Shown here: piece after piece, positions 44,848 to 57,309 of the stretch
How positions within the stretch are numbered: position 1 is the first letter of the stretch
Layout of the letters: every line of letters starts with the position of its first letter
NCBI GenBank assembly: GCA_006176705.1
Contig: QRFJ01002117.1
Location: 124,001 to 188,000 of the forward strand
DNA: 64,000 nt
Origin: Cocos nucifera
Taxonomy: Eukaryota; Streptophyta; Magnoliopsida; Arecales; Arecaceae
Direction of reading: 5' to 3'
Notes under the pieces: generated by a model
The model's database searches: none
What the model was told of the DNA's origin: nothing
What the model saw: only the letters and a program-made list of their open reading frames with translations
Translations under genes and position numbers: made by a program

Positions 44848-46214
44848 AAAAGGCAACAGCGTTAAATTTTTTGATTTCTTTAATTTTTTATAAAATAATT
44901 ATAAATAAATTTTTAATTTCTTTAATTTTCTATAATTTTGCTTACTAAACTTTTCTTTTTTTCTATAGAAAAACAAAATAAAATAAGAAGAAAAAGAGGA
45001 AACAAATTAGGGCAAGGAGGAAAACTTCCAATTTTGCTTGGTGAGATCAATCCTAATCCCAAATTTTTTTATTATTATTTATTTTATTTTTAAATTAATC
45101 TAAAAAAAATCTACTTAAATCTAATTAAAAGCTGCATGACAAGATTAGAAACCCTAATTGCTTAGAGCATGCATCATATTAGTTTAGTTTTTATTTTTTT
45201 ATTTCTTTTGGTGATTGCTGGAGGTGAGGTAAGCTTCTCAAGACTCAATTAGTTTCATGCATCTAATTTAGGTTGCATAGAACCCCTTGTCTGAAAGTGA
45301 TAGTGTATATTCATATTAAATCAACTTGTAGGCACAATCCATTAAACAACATAAGATGGGGACTTGATCACCCTTTCTTGGCCCGCAAACAACTAACCAA
45401 CATTCTGCATTGATCTAAGCCTTTAATTATAAAATCAATTAGACATCGACTCTAGAAACTCTAGCTCATTAGGACAAGGAACCCTAAAAGTTGGATCAAG
45501 TTAGGGTTAATCAATTTAATTAATGTGTAAGGTAAGTGGTTCAAGAATGTCTGAGCCCGAAGAAAGGTGGTTTATAATTGATTCTATTAGCTTATCTGAC
45601 CAAGCATAATTAATATCTAAGGCAAGCAATGAGAGGACTCCCACCAACCTTACACTTATCTGGTTAGTTGATTGGCTGATCTTATACTTGGAGGACTTGA
45701 AGGTGATCTTGGCAGTTAGAAGCTGTCTAGATCTAGGACAACTCTTAGTTAGGATTGTTTGTCTAACTTGATTGCGAACTAAAATATTAAATCTAATTAA
45801 AACTAATCTTCTCTCTCTTTTTAGCTCTAGGACTCCTTAGGATCTCATCTTTAGAATCCTTCTCTCCTTCTTCTCCTTTTCTCCTCTTCTCTTTCAAAAA
45901 TAAAATAAATTAAATTAAAATAAATTAAAAATAATTAATAATTAATAATTAAAAATAGTAAAAATAAAAATAAGTAAAAATTATAAAAATAAATAAAATA
46001 AATAAAATTATAATAAAATAATAAAATCATTAAAATTTAAAAAAAATATAATAATAATAAATAATAAAAAAATTCTTAAAAATTATTAAAAATCTAAAAG
46101 AATAAAATTATAATATAAAAGTTATAAAATTATTAAAAAATTATAAAAAATAATAAAAAAATATAAAAATATAAAAAAATCTTAAAAAAATCTAAAAATT
46201 TTTGAACCATACAT
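44848..46214 (+). other. Leader of E8 with an AT-only microsatellite block
   Basis: Noncoding. 45000-45880 is the reverse-strand homologue of the E1 leader. 45896-46200 is a roughly 300-base stretch of A and T with very few G or C (AAATAAAATAAATTAAATTA-like), probably expanded in place. Confidence 0.65.
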
Positions 46215-47510
46215 TAAGGTTGCACTATTATATGCAAGGTAGAAAATCGCTTTACCTGATTTAGTTGAATCTAACCATAAAATTGAATGGCTGAATCATA
46301 TTAAATATAATAACCAAATGGCTGAAAATTTTAGAGAACTACCTAGGCAGATAAAGGAATACTTTATTTCTTCCACCTATAATCCATCGACTTGTATCCA
46401 ATTATCTGATATCCATGCAATCCACTATGAGATCAAGTCAACCACAATCTAGATGCTTCCTTTTTTCTACGAAAATACCAATGAAGATCCATATAAGCAT
46501 CTAGATGAGTTTTTAGAAGTCTGCTCTATGGTGAGAATTTAAAATTTAACCAATGATGCCCTTAGACTAATTCTATTTTTCTTTTCATTAAAAGATAAAG
46601 TCAAGTATTGGCTTGGCATAATAGGAAAACCAATTAAAACTTGGACTGAATTATAAAATAAATCTTTTAAGAAATTTTATCCCATAGGCCAAACAAATAT
46701 CATGAGGTGAGCTATCACTAGATTTGCTTAGCTTCCAGGAAAATAAATCATGAGTCATGGGAGAGACTTAAGAAACTTATTAGAAAATATCCACACCATG
46801 GTCTGTCTAAGTGGCAAATAGTTTAAGCTTTCTATGAGAATTTAAGAGATCAATTTAGACAACTGGTAGATGCATCTTATGGAGGTGCATTCATGAATAA
46901 AAGTGAAGATGAAGTCTATACCTTATTTGAAACTTTAAGTGAAAACTCAATCAATCATGCTTCATTATCTTTCTACCAAACTTGGGTAGGGATCCATGAA
47001 TGTAACCATCTAGAATCTAGTCCTAAGTTTCATTCAAATTTGATAAATAAAGTGGACCTTCTTATCCAGAAATTAGATCAACTTCTAATCCTAAGTCAAC
47101 AATCTCCTGCATAATTCACATCAGCTTTTAATTATCATGAGATTTGTTCAATCTATGCTAGCCCAACCCATTATGTGAGTAAATGTCCCATGGCTGTATG
47201 GTTTTCACCTTTCATCCAAGAATAAGTCCAAGCTACACAAGGCTACTCCAAGCTAGTTGGTGACCCTTTTTCAAATTCATATAACTTAGATTAGAGGAAC
47301 CATCTTAATTTTTCTTGGATACCCCAACAGACTCAGGCTCAAATCCAAATTTTATCTATTCAAAAATATCAAAATAAGCTCCAATATCAAAACTATGCCT
47401 ACAATAGGGGTCAGCCTAGTCAGTCCACTCAACCATCGTATTATAATCAGCCATCATACCCACCTTCTCAACAGATCAATCAAGCTGACGATAGATTTAA
47501 TTAACTTTAA
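46215..47510 (+). pseudogene. E8 Athila-like gag
   Basis: Motifs in order: IQLSDIHAIHYEIKSTTIQM, MLPFFYENTNEDPYKHLDEF, NDALRLILFFFSLKDKVKYW, KTWTEL, FKKFYPIGQT (Retrotrans_gag core), then 46893-47114 with MNKSEDEVYTLFETLSENSI, the linker to LINKVDLLIQKLDQL, and an altered knuckle YASPTHYVSKCP (first two Cys lost). Next come YSKLVGDPFSNSYNLD and RNHLNFSWIPQQTQ, the motif that follows the knuckle in Athila/Tat Gag. About ten in-frame stops or frame changes. Gag would assemble virus-like particles. Same family as the E1 gag remnant. Confidence 0.85.
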
Positions 47511-48159
47511 CAACTGATTCTAACTCAACAATAATCTATCATCAGGCTAGAAGCATAAATAGGATAATTAGCTGAGTCTAATATAAGGAAAGAACTAGGT
47601 CAATTATCGAGCCAACCAAATCTTATAAACCATCCATCTATTGTCCACCAACCATCTGAACCAAGTCATCAATCTAATGTTCCACCTAAGAATCCCCAAT
47701 TTGAGAATGCCATAGTAATTTCAGAACTTAAAAGTTATAGGATTCTTATGGATACATATTAAGATCAGGTGAGAGAGGCTAGTATTGATGCTAACCAAAA
47801 TAAAAATAAAGAAGAAGAGGTTAGCACTAAAGCTAACTGCATAGAAGAACCTGAGCTCAGAACTAGTACTGATGCTAGTTCTGATTTAAATAGGACTAAT
47901 AAAGAGGTGGAGAGAATAGATGATTTATCTAAGACCTATAAAACCTAAAGTCCTATTTCCTTTAGTCCTAGAAGCTGATTCTTCTCATAAAAATCAAGAG
48001 GCATATAATGAAGTATCAACAGAGTTATTTAAGCAAGATTATATTAATTTACCTCCATAATTAAAGCCACATTTAGTCATCCTTCCAGTGCCCATTGCAT
48101 TAAACTCAACTCCTAATCTAAAAACTAAATTTATGAGTATTGGTGTGAAATCTGGTTGA
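47511..48159 (+). pseudogene. E8 gag C-terminal linker
   Basis: The frame is low-complexity, polar and acidic, with NIRKELGQLSSQPNL near 47581-47625 (the Gag coiled-coil position), and stops. Its last part (VLFPLVLEADSSHKNQEAYN, INLPP) may be the start of the protease region. Cut at 48159 by the Tat-like LTR; bases 48155-48159 (GTTGA) would be the left target-duplication copy. Confidence 0.55.
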
Positions 48160-49346
48160 TGCTAGATCGAGCTGGAGTTAAGAAAAAAGAGATCGCCATC
48201 GGTGACCTACAAAATAAAGTTTCATTTGAAGTTGGTGGTGGTGGCTTCGACAGAAATCTTCAATGATCAAGTCAGCTCTTCTAGCCAACAAAAATGGAGT
48301 GCTTAGAAAAGAACTCAGTAGAGTTTTGAAAAGAAGAAGAGAGCTTAGAGAAAACATATCTGAAGAATTTTTTTTTATAGATGGAGCCTGTAGCAGACTG
48401 ATAGTGATAGCCGTAGCCATCCGATAGTGGGCTGCTCAGGGCCACGTGGGGTTTGTTATGGATAGAGGTGCCGTCTGTAGCAAACTGATAGTGATAGCTA
48501 TAGCTGTCCGATAGTGTGGCCGCTCAAGACCACATGGAGTTTGTTACGGAGAGAGGCACCGCCTATAGCAGAATGATAGTGACAACCGTAATCGTCCGAT
48601 AGTGGGCCACTCGGGGCCATGTGGGGTTTGTTATGGAGAGAGGTGTCCATTATCGTGATGTGCTCGTTCATCGAGATTTAATAATCAAAGTTTGGAGAAA
48701 GAAGATGTTAGTTGGTGAAGAGCTTTGACATACATCAATTCTAGAGGAGTTTGAACTCCTAAAGAGAATATGGCTAGAAAGAATCATTTGAGAGAAATAC
48801 TAGTTAAAATCTGAAAGTAAGCTACTGAAAGAATTTGGATGGAGTTCAACTGATGGAGAAATTCAGAAGGAGTCCGACTAATGAAGAAGTCCGGAAGGAG
48901 TCTGACTGATGGAGAAGTTTGGCTGAAGAAAAAGTTTGGGAGAGGTTTAGTGGAAGGAGAACTCCAGAAGAAGTTTGATTGATGGAGAAGTTCAGCTGAA
49001 GAAGAAGTCTAGGAGAAGTTCAACTGAAGAAGATGTCTAGAAGGAGTTCGACTGTTGGAGGAGTTCGAAAGAGGTTCGATCGTTGGAGGAGTCCAGGAAG
49101 GGTTCGATCGTTGGAGGAGTTCGACTGCGGAAGGAGTCCAAGAGGGATTCGGCCACTGAAGAAATTTAATTACTGAAGGAGTCCAGGAGGGGTTCGACCA
49201 TTGAAGGAGTACAGCTGCTAAAAGAGTTCGACTACTGAAGGAGTCTGAGAGGAGTTCGACCGCTGAAGGAAGAATTTTTGATCAAAGCTCTTTCATGATT
49301 ATCAGTTACATTAGGCTAAGCATCAGGGTGGGATTTATCCCCAACA
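48160..49346 (-). repeat. 3' LTR of E9 (1,187 bp) with internal tandem repeats
   Basis: TG...CA ends on the minus strand. Inside: three tandem units of 87-88 bp at about 48388-48650 (markers GTTTGTTATGG at 48451, 48539 and 48626), and an irregular array of GGAGTTCGACTG-type units at 48830-49270. On the minus strand CTATAAAAAAAAATTC near 48368-48385 is a possible TATA box, followed by pyrimidine-rich sequence. 48178-48420 is open on the minus strand but sits in the LTR and shows no known domain. Confidence 0.68.
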
Positions 49347-49362
49347 CTAGTCCCCCCACTTT
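49347..49362 (-). other. Polypurine tract of E9
   Basis: Minus strand AAAGTGGGGGGACTAG directly before TGTTGGGG. Confidence 0.8.
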
Positions 49363-49399
49363 TAAGTTTGAAATTCAAAGGAAGGGAGTACAAAAAAGA

Positions 49400-50760
49400 T
49401 GACTGTCAAAGTTTTTTTTCGAGCTCTGCATCCATTGAGATTGAAGCTCGGGGGAGACCTTATCTTCTATTGAAGTTGAAGCTCGGGGAAGATCTTATCT
49501 TTGATTGAAGTTGAAGCTTCGAAGAGATCTTATCTTTCGTGGAGGTTGAGAGAGATCTTATCTTCTTTTAAAGTTGAAGCTTGGCAGAGATCTTATCTTT
49601 AGCCAAGGTTGAAGCTCGAAAAAGATCTTATCTCTAGTCGAGGTTGAAGGAGATCCTATCTTTTATTGAAGTTGAAGCTCAGAAGAGATCTTATCTCCAA
49701 TCGAGGTTGAAGGAGATCTTATCTTCTGTTGATGTTGAAGCTCAGGAGAGATCTTATCTTTGATTGAAGTTGAAGCTCGGAGAAGATCTTATCTCCAGCC
49801 AAGATTGAAGGAGATCTTATCTTCTATTGAAGTTGAAGCTCGAAAGAGATCTTATCTTCCATGGAGGTTAAGAGAGATCTTATCTTCTTTTGAAGTTGAA
49901 GCTCGGAGGAGATCTTATCTCTAGCCGAGGTTGAAGCTTAGGGAAGATTTTATCTTCAATCGAGGTTGAAGAAGATTCTATCTTCTATTGAAGTTGAAGC
50001 TCGAGAAAGATCTTATCTTCAGTCGAGGTTGAAGAAGATTTTTTCTTCTGTTGAAGTTGAAACTCGAAAAAGATCTTATCTCTAGCCGAGGTTGAAGGAG
50101 ATCTTATCTTTTATTGAAGTTGAAGCTCGGAAGAGATCTTATCTTTCATTGAGGTTAAGAGAGATCTTATCTTCTTTTGAAGTTGAAGCTCGGGGGAGAT
50201 CTTATCTCCAGTCGAGGTTGAAGCTTGGCAGAGATCTTATCTTCAGCTAAGATTGAAGGAGATTCTATCTTCTATTGAAGTTAAAGCTCGGAGAAGATCT
50301 TATCTCTAGCCGAGATTAAAGAAGATCCTATTTTCTATTGAAGTTGAAGCTCGAGGAAGATCTTATCTCCAATCGAGATTAAAGCAGATCTTATCTCCTA
50401 TTGAAGTTGAAGCTCGAGAGAGATCTTATCTTTGATTGAAGCTGAAGCTTGGGAGAGATCTTATCTCTAGCCGAGATTGAAGGAGATCTTATCTCTTATT
50501 GAAGTTGAAGCTCGAAAGAGATCTTATCTCCCATTAAGGTTGAGAGAGATCTTATCTTCTTTTGAAGTTGAAGCTCGAGGGAGATTTTATCTCCAACCGA
50601 GGTCGAAGCTCGAGGGAGATCTTACCTCCAGTCGAGGTTGAAGGAGATCCTATCTTTTATTGAAGTTGAAGCTCGGGAGAGATCTTATCTCCAGTCAAGA
50701 TTGAAGGAGATCTTATCTCCTATTGAAGTTGAAGCTTGGAGGAGAATTTTGGTCCTGGGT
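49400..50760 (-). repeat. AGATCTTATC minisatellite of E9
   Basis: Dozens of imperfect units built from GAGATCTTATCTYY, then either AGYCGAGGTTGAAG or ATTGAAGTTGAAGCTCGG. Alternating 28-30 and 36-38 base subunits form higher-order blocks of about 65 bases and longer. No coding. 49712-50760 recurs with preserved unit order and many indels at 61594-62660. Confidence 0.85.
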
Positions 50761-50938
50761 TTGAAATTTGAAGGAAGAGAGTAAAAAAGGAGATGGTCAA
50801 AGTCTGATTCTAGGTTCGAAATTTGAAGGGAGTAAAAAAGATGACGGATAAAGTCCGATCCTGGGTTTTCGTGCTTGTTGCATGTTGCGGATGTCGAGCT
50901 CATTATCGACGTTGGACCTGCTGTGGATGTCGAACTAG
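50761..50938 (-). other. E9 3' region between minisatellite and copia C
   Basis: Includes two direct copies of a segment with GTTCGAAATTTGAAGG / GTTTGAAATTTGAAGG and AAAGTCTGATTC. No coding. The last five bases, ACTAG, are C's left target site. Confidence 0.5.
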
Positions 50939-53221
50939 TGTCAGATGTGTGTGCCCTAGAAGCCAAAATTGACTGACACTTGTAATACACTTCTAGGAGT
51001 AAAATTATAATTTTGACTATAAATAATAAAATGGGTTATTTTCTATCACAAATGTGTATTTAGTATCTTTGATACATCCCTTGAGTTAATGGTAATGATA
51101 ATTCTTATTTTTAAGAGTTGAAAATTTAAGATAAGAATTTGCATTATTAACTCATAAAATGCTCCTGATCGTAGGATCATCATGAGGATGATGATTGATC
51201 TGGAAGGTTGGTGTACAATTGCTTCTTTATAGTAGATGAGTCTTGAGTCTACGGTGTGGAGACATCAGAGTGAGAGTACAGGTACTCGTTAGAGGATGAG
51301 GGCACTGAGCATGACCATCTCGAGTAGTCATAAGGAAGTCTACCTTCTCGTCAATGACTGACTCGAAGCTGTAGTGGTGTGTATGGTTCTTTGACCTGAG
51401 GTGCATCGGCAGTTCACCTTGAGGGTGTTATAGTTTGACTACACCATGACTCGATCTTCAGCCTTTCAGAATCCTGAGGTATATGTTGGCTATAGCATGT
51501 TCATTGTAGGAATTGGATCGCACCAAGAGGGAATCTATCTACCTCGGTGGATGGGGAGCAGCCCTATGATGATCATGAGAATCAAGTCCATAAACCCATG
51601 GCCATGATAGAGTGAAATAATAGAAAGAGTTTCTATTAAGATTTTCACATCGAACTTGAATCGAATGATTAAATCATATGATAGAAATTAGGGTTTGACG
51701 AGTTCACCTTAACCCTAATCTGATCAGGGCTAAAGATAGAAGAACTTAATCACACAAGTAGCTGCACTAAGAGATTCATTTTTAATTTTGATGGGTTGCC
51801 ACCATATACTGCTAGGTATCACTGATTGATTTTGGGAGCAATTAGAATGATTTAGATGATCAATTATTCTAGTTGTCTAAATCAGAAGAGTTCTGATTGA
51901 TCAAACAAAGTTTCAATGATGTCAATGATGGAGATCATGACATATCCCATTATCATATAAAACTGAACCTAACTGATTCAAACAAACAAGGGTTTGGATC
52001 TGGATATCATCAATTGGACTAACCTAGTTCAATTGATTTGAATTAGATTCAATTAGATTCAAGAAAATCGTGCTAGCACATTATTGAGCCTAACGTTCTC
52101 CTTTTATTATCATTAAAAGTTATCTCGACTGAGCCAAATTAGTTTACGCTCACTCAGGTACCTTTACTTAGTCTGACTAGAGCTTGTTCAGGTTAGAAAA
52201 GGATTGTCTTAATTTATGAGATAAATTTGAGACAACACCTGCCATTTTTTGTCACCTGCTAATTCTTGTCCTTTGACTTTGGTCAAAAGTTGAACTTTGA
52301 CCCTTGGACATCTGCCCATGTGTCATACACTTATTGAAGAGTAGATAGGGGTTTGTCCCCTTACTAGAAATTGAAAAGGAGGGGGTGCATGCCTAGGGAG
52401 GCATGCACCCATGGATAGGGACGATTGGAGTCCCATATGGATGGGACTCCAGGTTGCTTCTTGGTTTCTACTTAGGTGATCTCTAGCTATAGACTTTGAC
52501 CAGTCTTAGGCACCATCTAAGGATGAATTTATGAGGCTCTCATCTTATTGGATCAGATGATGTCATCCCACCAATCAGATTTAGATCTGCTTGCACGAAG
52601 CAACATGATTGGCCTGGATGATGTGGCACTATATGGCGCATTAGAGTCTATATAAACCCTATCTGTGCCACACTTTGAGAGAGTTCCCTCTTAGCCATAC
52701 CCCAAGACTGCCCCTCTCCCTCCTCCATGCCATCCTCTGATCCTCTCTCTCCTCTCCACGCCCAAAGAAAGTTGGGCTCCAGTTTGGTGTGATCCAGGCA
52801 AAAGAAAGATGATGAGAAAGAAAGAAGGCAGCACTGCTGTAGAGACGATTGCTGATCTTCAGATGGAGTTTTGAAGATCCGCCAAATTAGATCCAGATCT
52901 AATTTTTGAAGAAATGATAAAGAAGGAGAAGATCTCTAGATCCAGTCTGAGTGGATACCGGTAGAGGCCAGGCGCTTGCGTGGCTAAATCCAGAATCTCA
53001 GGCAATCAGCAAAATCGTCAAAGGATAATCAGATTACCCAATATCAAGGTATAATTAAATCAAATTTAATTTACTTTTATTTTTATTTATTAGATCTATA
53101 AAATTAAATGTAAAATATCTTAGATCTGATCTGGATCTATGAGAGAAAATTTTTGAAATATCTCTCTTGATCCGATCAGATCTAAACGAACCTGATTCAA
53201 AAAATCAGGATTTTTTCTTCA
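50939..53221 (+). repeat. 5' LTR of copia C (2,283 bp)
   Basis: Starts TGTCAGATGTGTGTGCCC, ends TTTCTTCA. A possible TATA box, GTCTATATAAACCC, lies near 52647. 50939-52057 is repeated, with indels only, at the window's end. Confidence 0.88.
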
Positions 53222-53223
53222 AC

Positions 53224-53240
53224 TGGTATTAGAGCCAGGG
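53224..53240 (+). other. Primer-binding site of copia C
   Basis: TGGTATTAGAGCCAGGG two bases after the LTR; one C-to-T change from the tRNA-Met-type site in its TGGTATCAGAGCC core. Confidence 0.88.
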
Positions 53241-55096
53241 TCTCTAAATTATTTAGATCTAATTTTTAATTTATTTTGATCTAAAAATTAGGTGATTTTA
53301 GATATCACATGAGATGTGATTAGATCTAAAATTAAAAAAATTATAATTAAATAATATAGATCTAAGTTCTATAATATGCATGACTAGTTGTAAAATAGAA
53401 TAGTTCTATACGTAGTCTTGCATGATCATGATTTATTTTGATTAAATTATGATTTTAGATCTATTTATTTTTTATTTTTTGATGATTATAAATATTATAA
53501 TAAGATCTAAAAAATATAAAATAAAATTATTTAATTTTTAAATCATATGAGATATGATGAATGCTTTAGACTAGTTATAGAATAGTTCTACATAATTATC
53601 TAGATTAGAATTTATTTTGATGTGATCAATTTAAATCTAATTTTTTAAATAATTATAAGATAATTTAGATCTAAAAAACATACATGATATGATACATGAG
53701 ATGTATGCAAAACATGTATAAAGCTAGATCAATTTTTATATATGAGATATATGATGTAGATCTAACTAGTTTTGTAGATTTATATTTTTGATTAAGGCAT
53801 TTCCCTTGGCTGTCCGATCATAAGAATAAAGTAGGATTTAAATACCCTCTTCTTCCATTTGATGGGATGTTCTAATGATGTGTAGGGGTGCTACGCATTC
53901 GTCCTTATTCAGAAATCAAAAACTTACTTTCTGCAAAACCCTAGATCCTAAAATCCTAGGATTTTATTTACATATTTTATTTATAAATCTTAACTTAATT
54001 AAGAATTAAGATTATAAAATATTAATTAGATCTAAAATTAAGAATTTTAGATCTAAGACATATTCATAAAATTGGGTTAGGGCTTGGGTAGCTCAATTAG
54101 GTCTAAGCGGTTGATCAAACTGAATCAAGAGTTGGTTAGATGGGATCAATAGTGCTTAAATTAACTAGCCTAATAGGATGAAGAGTGGGTCAAGATTGAG
54201 TCACGTGAGTGATCGATCAAGCTAAGATCTAATTAGGCTCAGTGGTTAGAGTCTGGATTGTAGGCTAATCTGATTGGTTCTGGCTCAATAATTTGGTGTC
54301 TAAGATAAGTTTGGTAGATATGATCGACTGATTTTTAATTGGAAGCTACTCTACTCAAATGCATTCTTGTTGAGTTAATGGCATATCCCTTCCATCGATC
54401 TCACTTACCTGACCATATTTATTGACTTAGTTCTGATCTGAGATGGTCAATAATCCAAGCTAACCCATGCTACTAGGTTAGTCATAATGGTTATGACTAT
54501 ATCAAGTCTAGTTTAATAAGACCTAAATCAAATCTTCCTAAGAAAAGATTAAGTCTAAGGTCCCCACCATTGTAGATGTGCGGGCCCTTTTCAGGATTGA
54601 TTGTTCTCGATTGGTTATAGTGGTTCAGTTGCATCGAAAAGACGTAATCATGTCTACTAGGCATTGGATGCTATGGGCTGGAGGATGGATTGGGCTCAAT
54701 ATTTTGAATATGGTGAGAGACTCAATTAGGAATCCAATCTATGCAAATGATGGGTCTGACCTAACTAAGGAGTGGATCAATATTCTAGGCATGGTGAGAT
54801 TCATGAATTAGAGACCAAGTTTGGGTGCACCATGATTGGAGAATCATTGAATAAGAGTTGTTCACTCATTGGCTAACCCATCACCAATAACTATTAGGTG
54901 AGGTGATGGGTCAGTTGGTGGGATCGCACCACCCACTAGAAATCATTAATCATGAAGATTTTTGCATCTCTACAGAGGAAGTGTAAGGATCCAAAAAAAT
55001 AGTGAAAGCTAATTTATTTAAAAATAAAATTCCTAAATAAATTGGTTAAGTCTTAATTACAATATCTAACTAGAAATTTTGACTCTCTATAGAAAA
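53241..55096 (+). other. 5' leader of copia C
   Basis: Noncoding, homologous to B's leader. 54578-54811 is open but non-conserved in frame and not coding. Confidence 0.75.
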
Positions 55097-55905
55097 ATAT
55101 CTGCATCCAACCCACTAGCATGAATCCTGGATACCCATAGACTGATTAAACTAAATTACAAGGATTGGCTTCGAAACGTCAAAATTATTTTGGATTTTGA
55201 GAAGTTAACTCATGTATTGTACGAGGACCCTCCCACCTTACCAGCCCATCCATTCGCTGAACAGAGAGCATCTCTAGATATGTGGATGGACGAAGATAAC
55301 AAGGCTAGATATTACATATTAGGCTCGATGTCTGATAAACTTCAGTACCAACATGAAGATATCAGGACAGCTTATCAAATATTGGCTCACCTATAAGAGA
55401 TGTTTGGTGAACAGAGTCACGCAGCCAAGTAACAAGTCACTAAATAACTATTCAAGGCTAAGATGCATGATGGACAGTCAGTTCAAGATCATTGTCTGAT
55501 GATGATCAAAGATTTGGAAGAGCTTAAGAAGCTCAGAGTGAAGTTAGACTTGGATTTGTAGAATGACAGAATTCTGCAATCTTTGACTGATGCATATGGA
55601 CAGTTCATCATGAACTACCATATGCATAAACTTCAAAATTCCTTGGCCGAACTTATGAACATGCTGGTTATAGCTGAGCTTTTCATGAAAGGTTCTAAAG
55701 GCTCAGTGCTTGCTATGGAACGGACTTCTTCCAAGAGAAAGTCTTTTGAAAAGAAGAAGTCTATGAAAAAGTAGAAGATGGAAGGAGGAAAGAAGAAAAA
55801 GATAGAGCTGAAAAAGAAGGCTGCTGATAGAGAAAGGTATTTCCATTGCAACAATGATGGCCACTAAAAGCGGAACTGGCCTATATACCTAGCCACCCTG
55901 AAGAA
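55097..55905 (+). pseudogene. Copia C gag
   Basis: The start codon aligned with B's MSASNP is ATA at 55097-55099, a G-to-A loss. Recognisable: YKDWLRNVKIILDFEKLTHV, DPPTLPAHPFAEQRASL, YYILGSMSDKLQ, TDAYGQFIMNYHMHKLQN and AELFMKGSKGSVLAMERTSS. The knuckle (YFHCNNDGH-stop-KRNW, 55839-55880) has its first Cys changed to Tyr, a stop for Trp and its last Cys changed to Trp. Stops replace Gln or Trp at about 55394, 55428, 55444, 55559, 55772 and 55866. Non-functional. Confidence 0.88.
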
Positions 55906-56420
55906 TAAGCAGGTAGGTCCTTCTGGAGGTATGCTCGTTATTGAGTCTAATCTTACGATTTTTTCTGCATCCAGTTGAGTGCTTGACTCTAGTTCTAGTG
56001 TTCATTTGTGCACTTTCATGCAGGGTCTTGAGGATAGTAGAAGGCTGAGGGATGGTGAGATGATTCTACACGTCGAAAATGGAGCAAGAGTTGCTGTTGT
56101 GGCCATGGGAACATACCCTCTTCGACTACCATCTGATTTAGACCTAGTTTTAAAAGACTGTTATTATGTACCTGCAGCAAGCAGGAATTTGATTTCTATT
56201 TCTTGCTTTGCATTAGAAGGCTATGTAATTAGTTTTCTTAAGGACCATTGTAACATTCTTTATGAAAGAAATAAAATTGCAAGTAGTTTTCTTATTCACG
56301 ATATTTATCAGTTACATATTGATGTATCTATTTTTAATATCGAGCAAAATATGAATACCATGAAACAACCTAGGGATAGTCCAAATGATAAGTATCTATG
56401 GCACCTAAGACTAGGTCATA
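55906..56420 (+). pseudogene. Copia C protease
   Basis: After a stop (TGA for Trp, 55977-55979), the frame 55979-56743 reads VLDSSSSVHLCTFMQGLEDS. B has VLDSGSSAHLC here, so the catalytic D-S-G is D-S-S in C. Then come VVAMGTYPLRLPSDLDLVLK, CYYVPAASRNLISISC and IYQLHIDVSIFNIEQ, continuous with integrase. Confidence 0.87.
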
Positions 56421-57241
56421 TAGCAGAAGATAGGATTAATAAATTAGAAAAAAATGAGCTATTGAGTCTATTGACTTTTGAGTCATATCCAATTTGTGAA
56501 TCTTATCTTCATGGCAAAATGACTAAGCTCCCTTTTGTAGGACATGGAAAAAGGGCCACGGATCTTCTTGCCCTAGTACATACTAATGTGTGTGGCCCAT
56601 TTGATGTGCCGGCTAGAGATAACTTTGTCTACTTCATAATCTTTACCGATGATTTATCTAGGTATGGGTATGTGTATCTTATGAGACACAAGTCTAAAGC
56701 TTTTGAAAAGTTCAAGAAATTCAGACATGAAGTAGAAAAGTAAATAGAAAAATCTATTAAGATTCTTTGATCAGATCGAGGAGGTGAATATCTTAGTCGA
56801 AAATTTCTGGACTATCTCAAGGAAAATGGAATAGTCTCTCAATGGACTCCACCTGAAACACCTCAACTCAATGGAATTTCAGAATGGAGGAATCGGACTC
56901 TATTGGATATGGTCCGATCTATGATGAGCTTCATAGATCTCTCTGATTTTCTTTGGGCACACTATTTGTTAACTACAATATACTTACTAAATTGGGTTCT
57001 CTCTAAAATCGTTCCTACCACATCGTATGAGATATGGCATCGTAAGAAACCAAGTTCGAGTAATCTTAGAATTTGGGGTTGTCCGACTCATATCAAAAGA
57101 TAACAAGTAGATAAGTTAAACTTTAGATCATTCAGAGCTCAATTTATAGGATATCCTAAAGAGTCATTAGGATATTATTTCTATATTCTAGAAGATCACA
57201 ATGTGATTGTGAGTCGACATGCCATCTTACTTAAAAAATAG
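56421..57241 (+). pseudogene. Copia C integrase
   Basis: LRLGHIAEDRINKLEKNELL and CESYLHGKMTKLPF are followed by HTNVCGPF. The first catalytic Asp (HTD in B) is Asn through GAT to AAT at 56585-56587. Then DDLSRYGYVYLMRHKSKAFE, a TAA for CAA (about 56742), a TGA for CGA (about 56768), SDRGGEYLSRKFLDY (second Asp), LNGISEWRNRTLLDM (Glu) and WGCPTHIKR, then a TAA (about 57103). The domain ends with TAG at 57239-57241, the same position as B's stop at 14360-14362. Confidence 0.88.
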
Positions 57242-57309
57242 TTTATTCAAAATAGCGGCATTAGAAAGAAGATCAAACTCGAGGAGAAAGTCTACAAGCT
57301 AAGGACCAA

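Larger units (their letters stand above)
43127..48159 (+). mobile_element. Athila-like Ty3-gypsy element E8, 5' part
   Basis: 5' LTR 43127-44811, primer site about 44829, leader, gag 46215-47510, gag C-terminal linker to 48159. It is the same family as E1, on the opposite strand. It interrupts copia E7 at 43126/43127 (left flank TACAT). It is itself interrupted at 48160 by the LTR of a Tat-like element on the minus strand, so its pol and 3' LTR should lie to the right of that element, outside this window. Gag holds many stops. Confidence 0.8.
48160..50938 (-). mobile_element. Tat-like Ty3-gypsy element E9, 3' end
   Basis: On the minus strand: a minisatellite 3' untranslated region (50760-49400), polypurine tract AAAGTGGGGGGACTAG (49362-49347), and a 3' LTR starting TGTTGGGGATAAATCCC (49346) and ending TCTAGCA (48160). 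The tract and LTR start are the classic Tat/RIRE2-type arrangement. Its pol would lie further right but copia C is inserted at 50939. It sits inside Athila E8. Confidence 0.7.

Noticed and set aside
45896..46200. AT-only block as origin, matrix attachment or centromere signal
   Set aside because: Sits inside the E8 leader and looks like microsatellite expansion; nothing in the sequence supports a functional role.
49400..50760. Regular short repeats resembling a CRISPR array
   Set aside because: Repeats are degenerate, with no unique spacers of constant length, in plant retrotransposon context; it is a minisatellite.
54578..54811. 77-codon frame upstream of copia C gag as an extra ORF
   Set aside because: The homologous region of B (16792-17028, minus strand) is open in part, but the two frames share only leader-level similarity, and there is no domain or start conservation.
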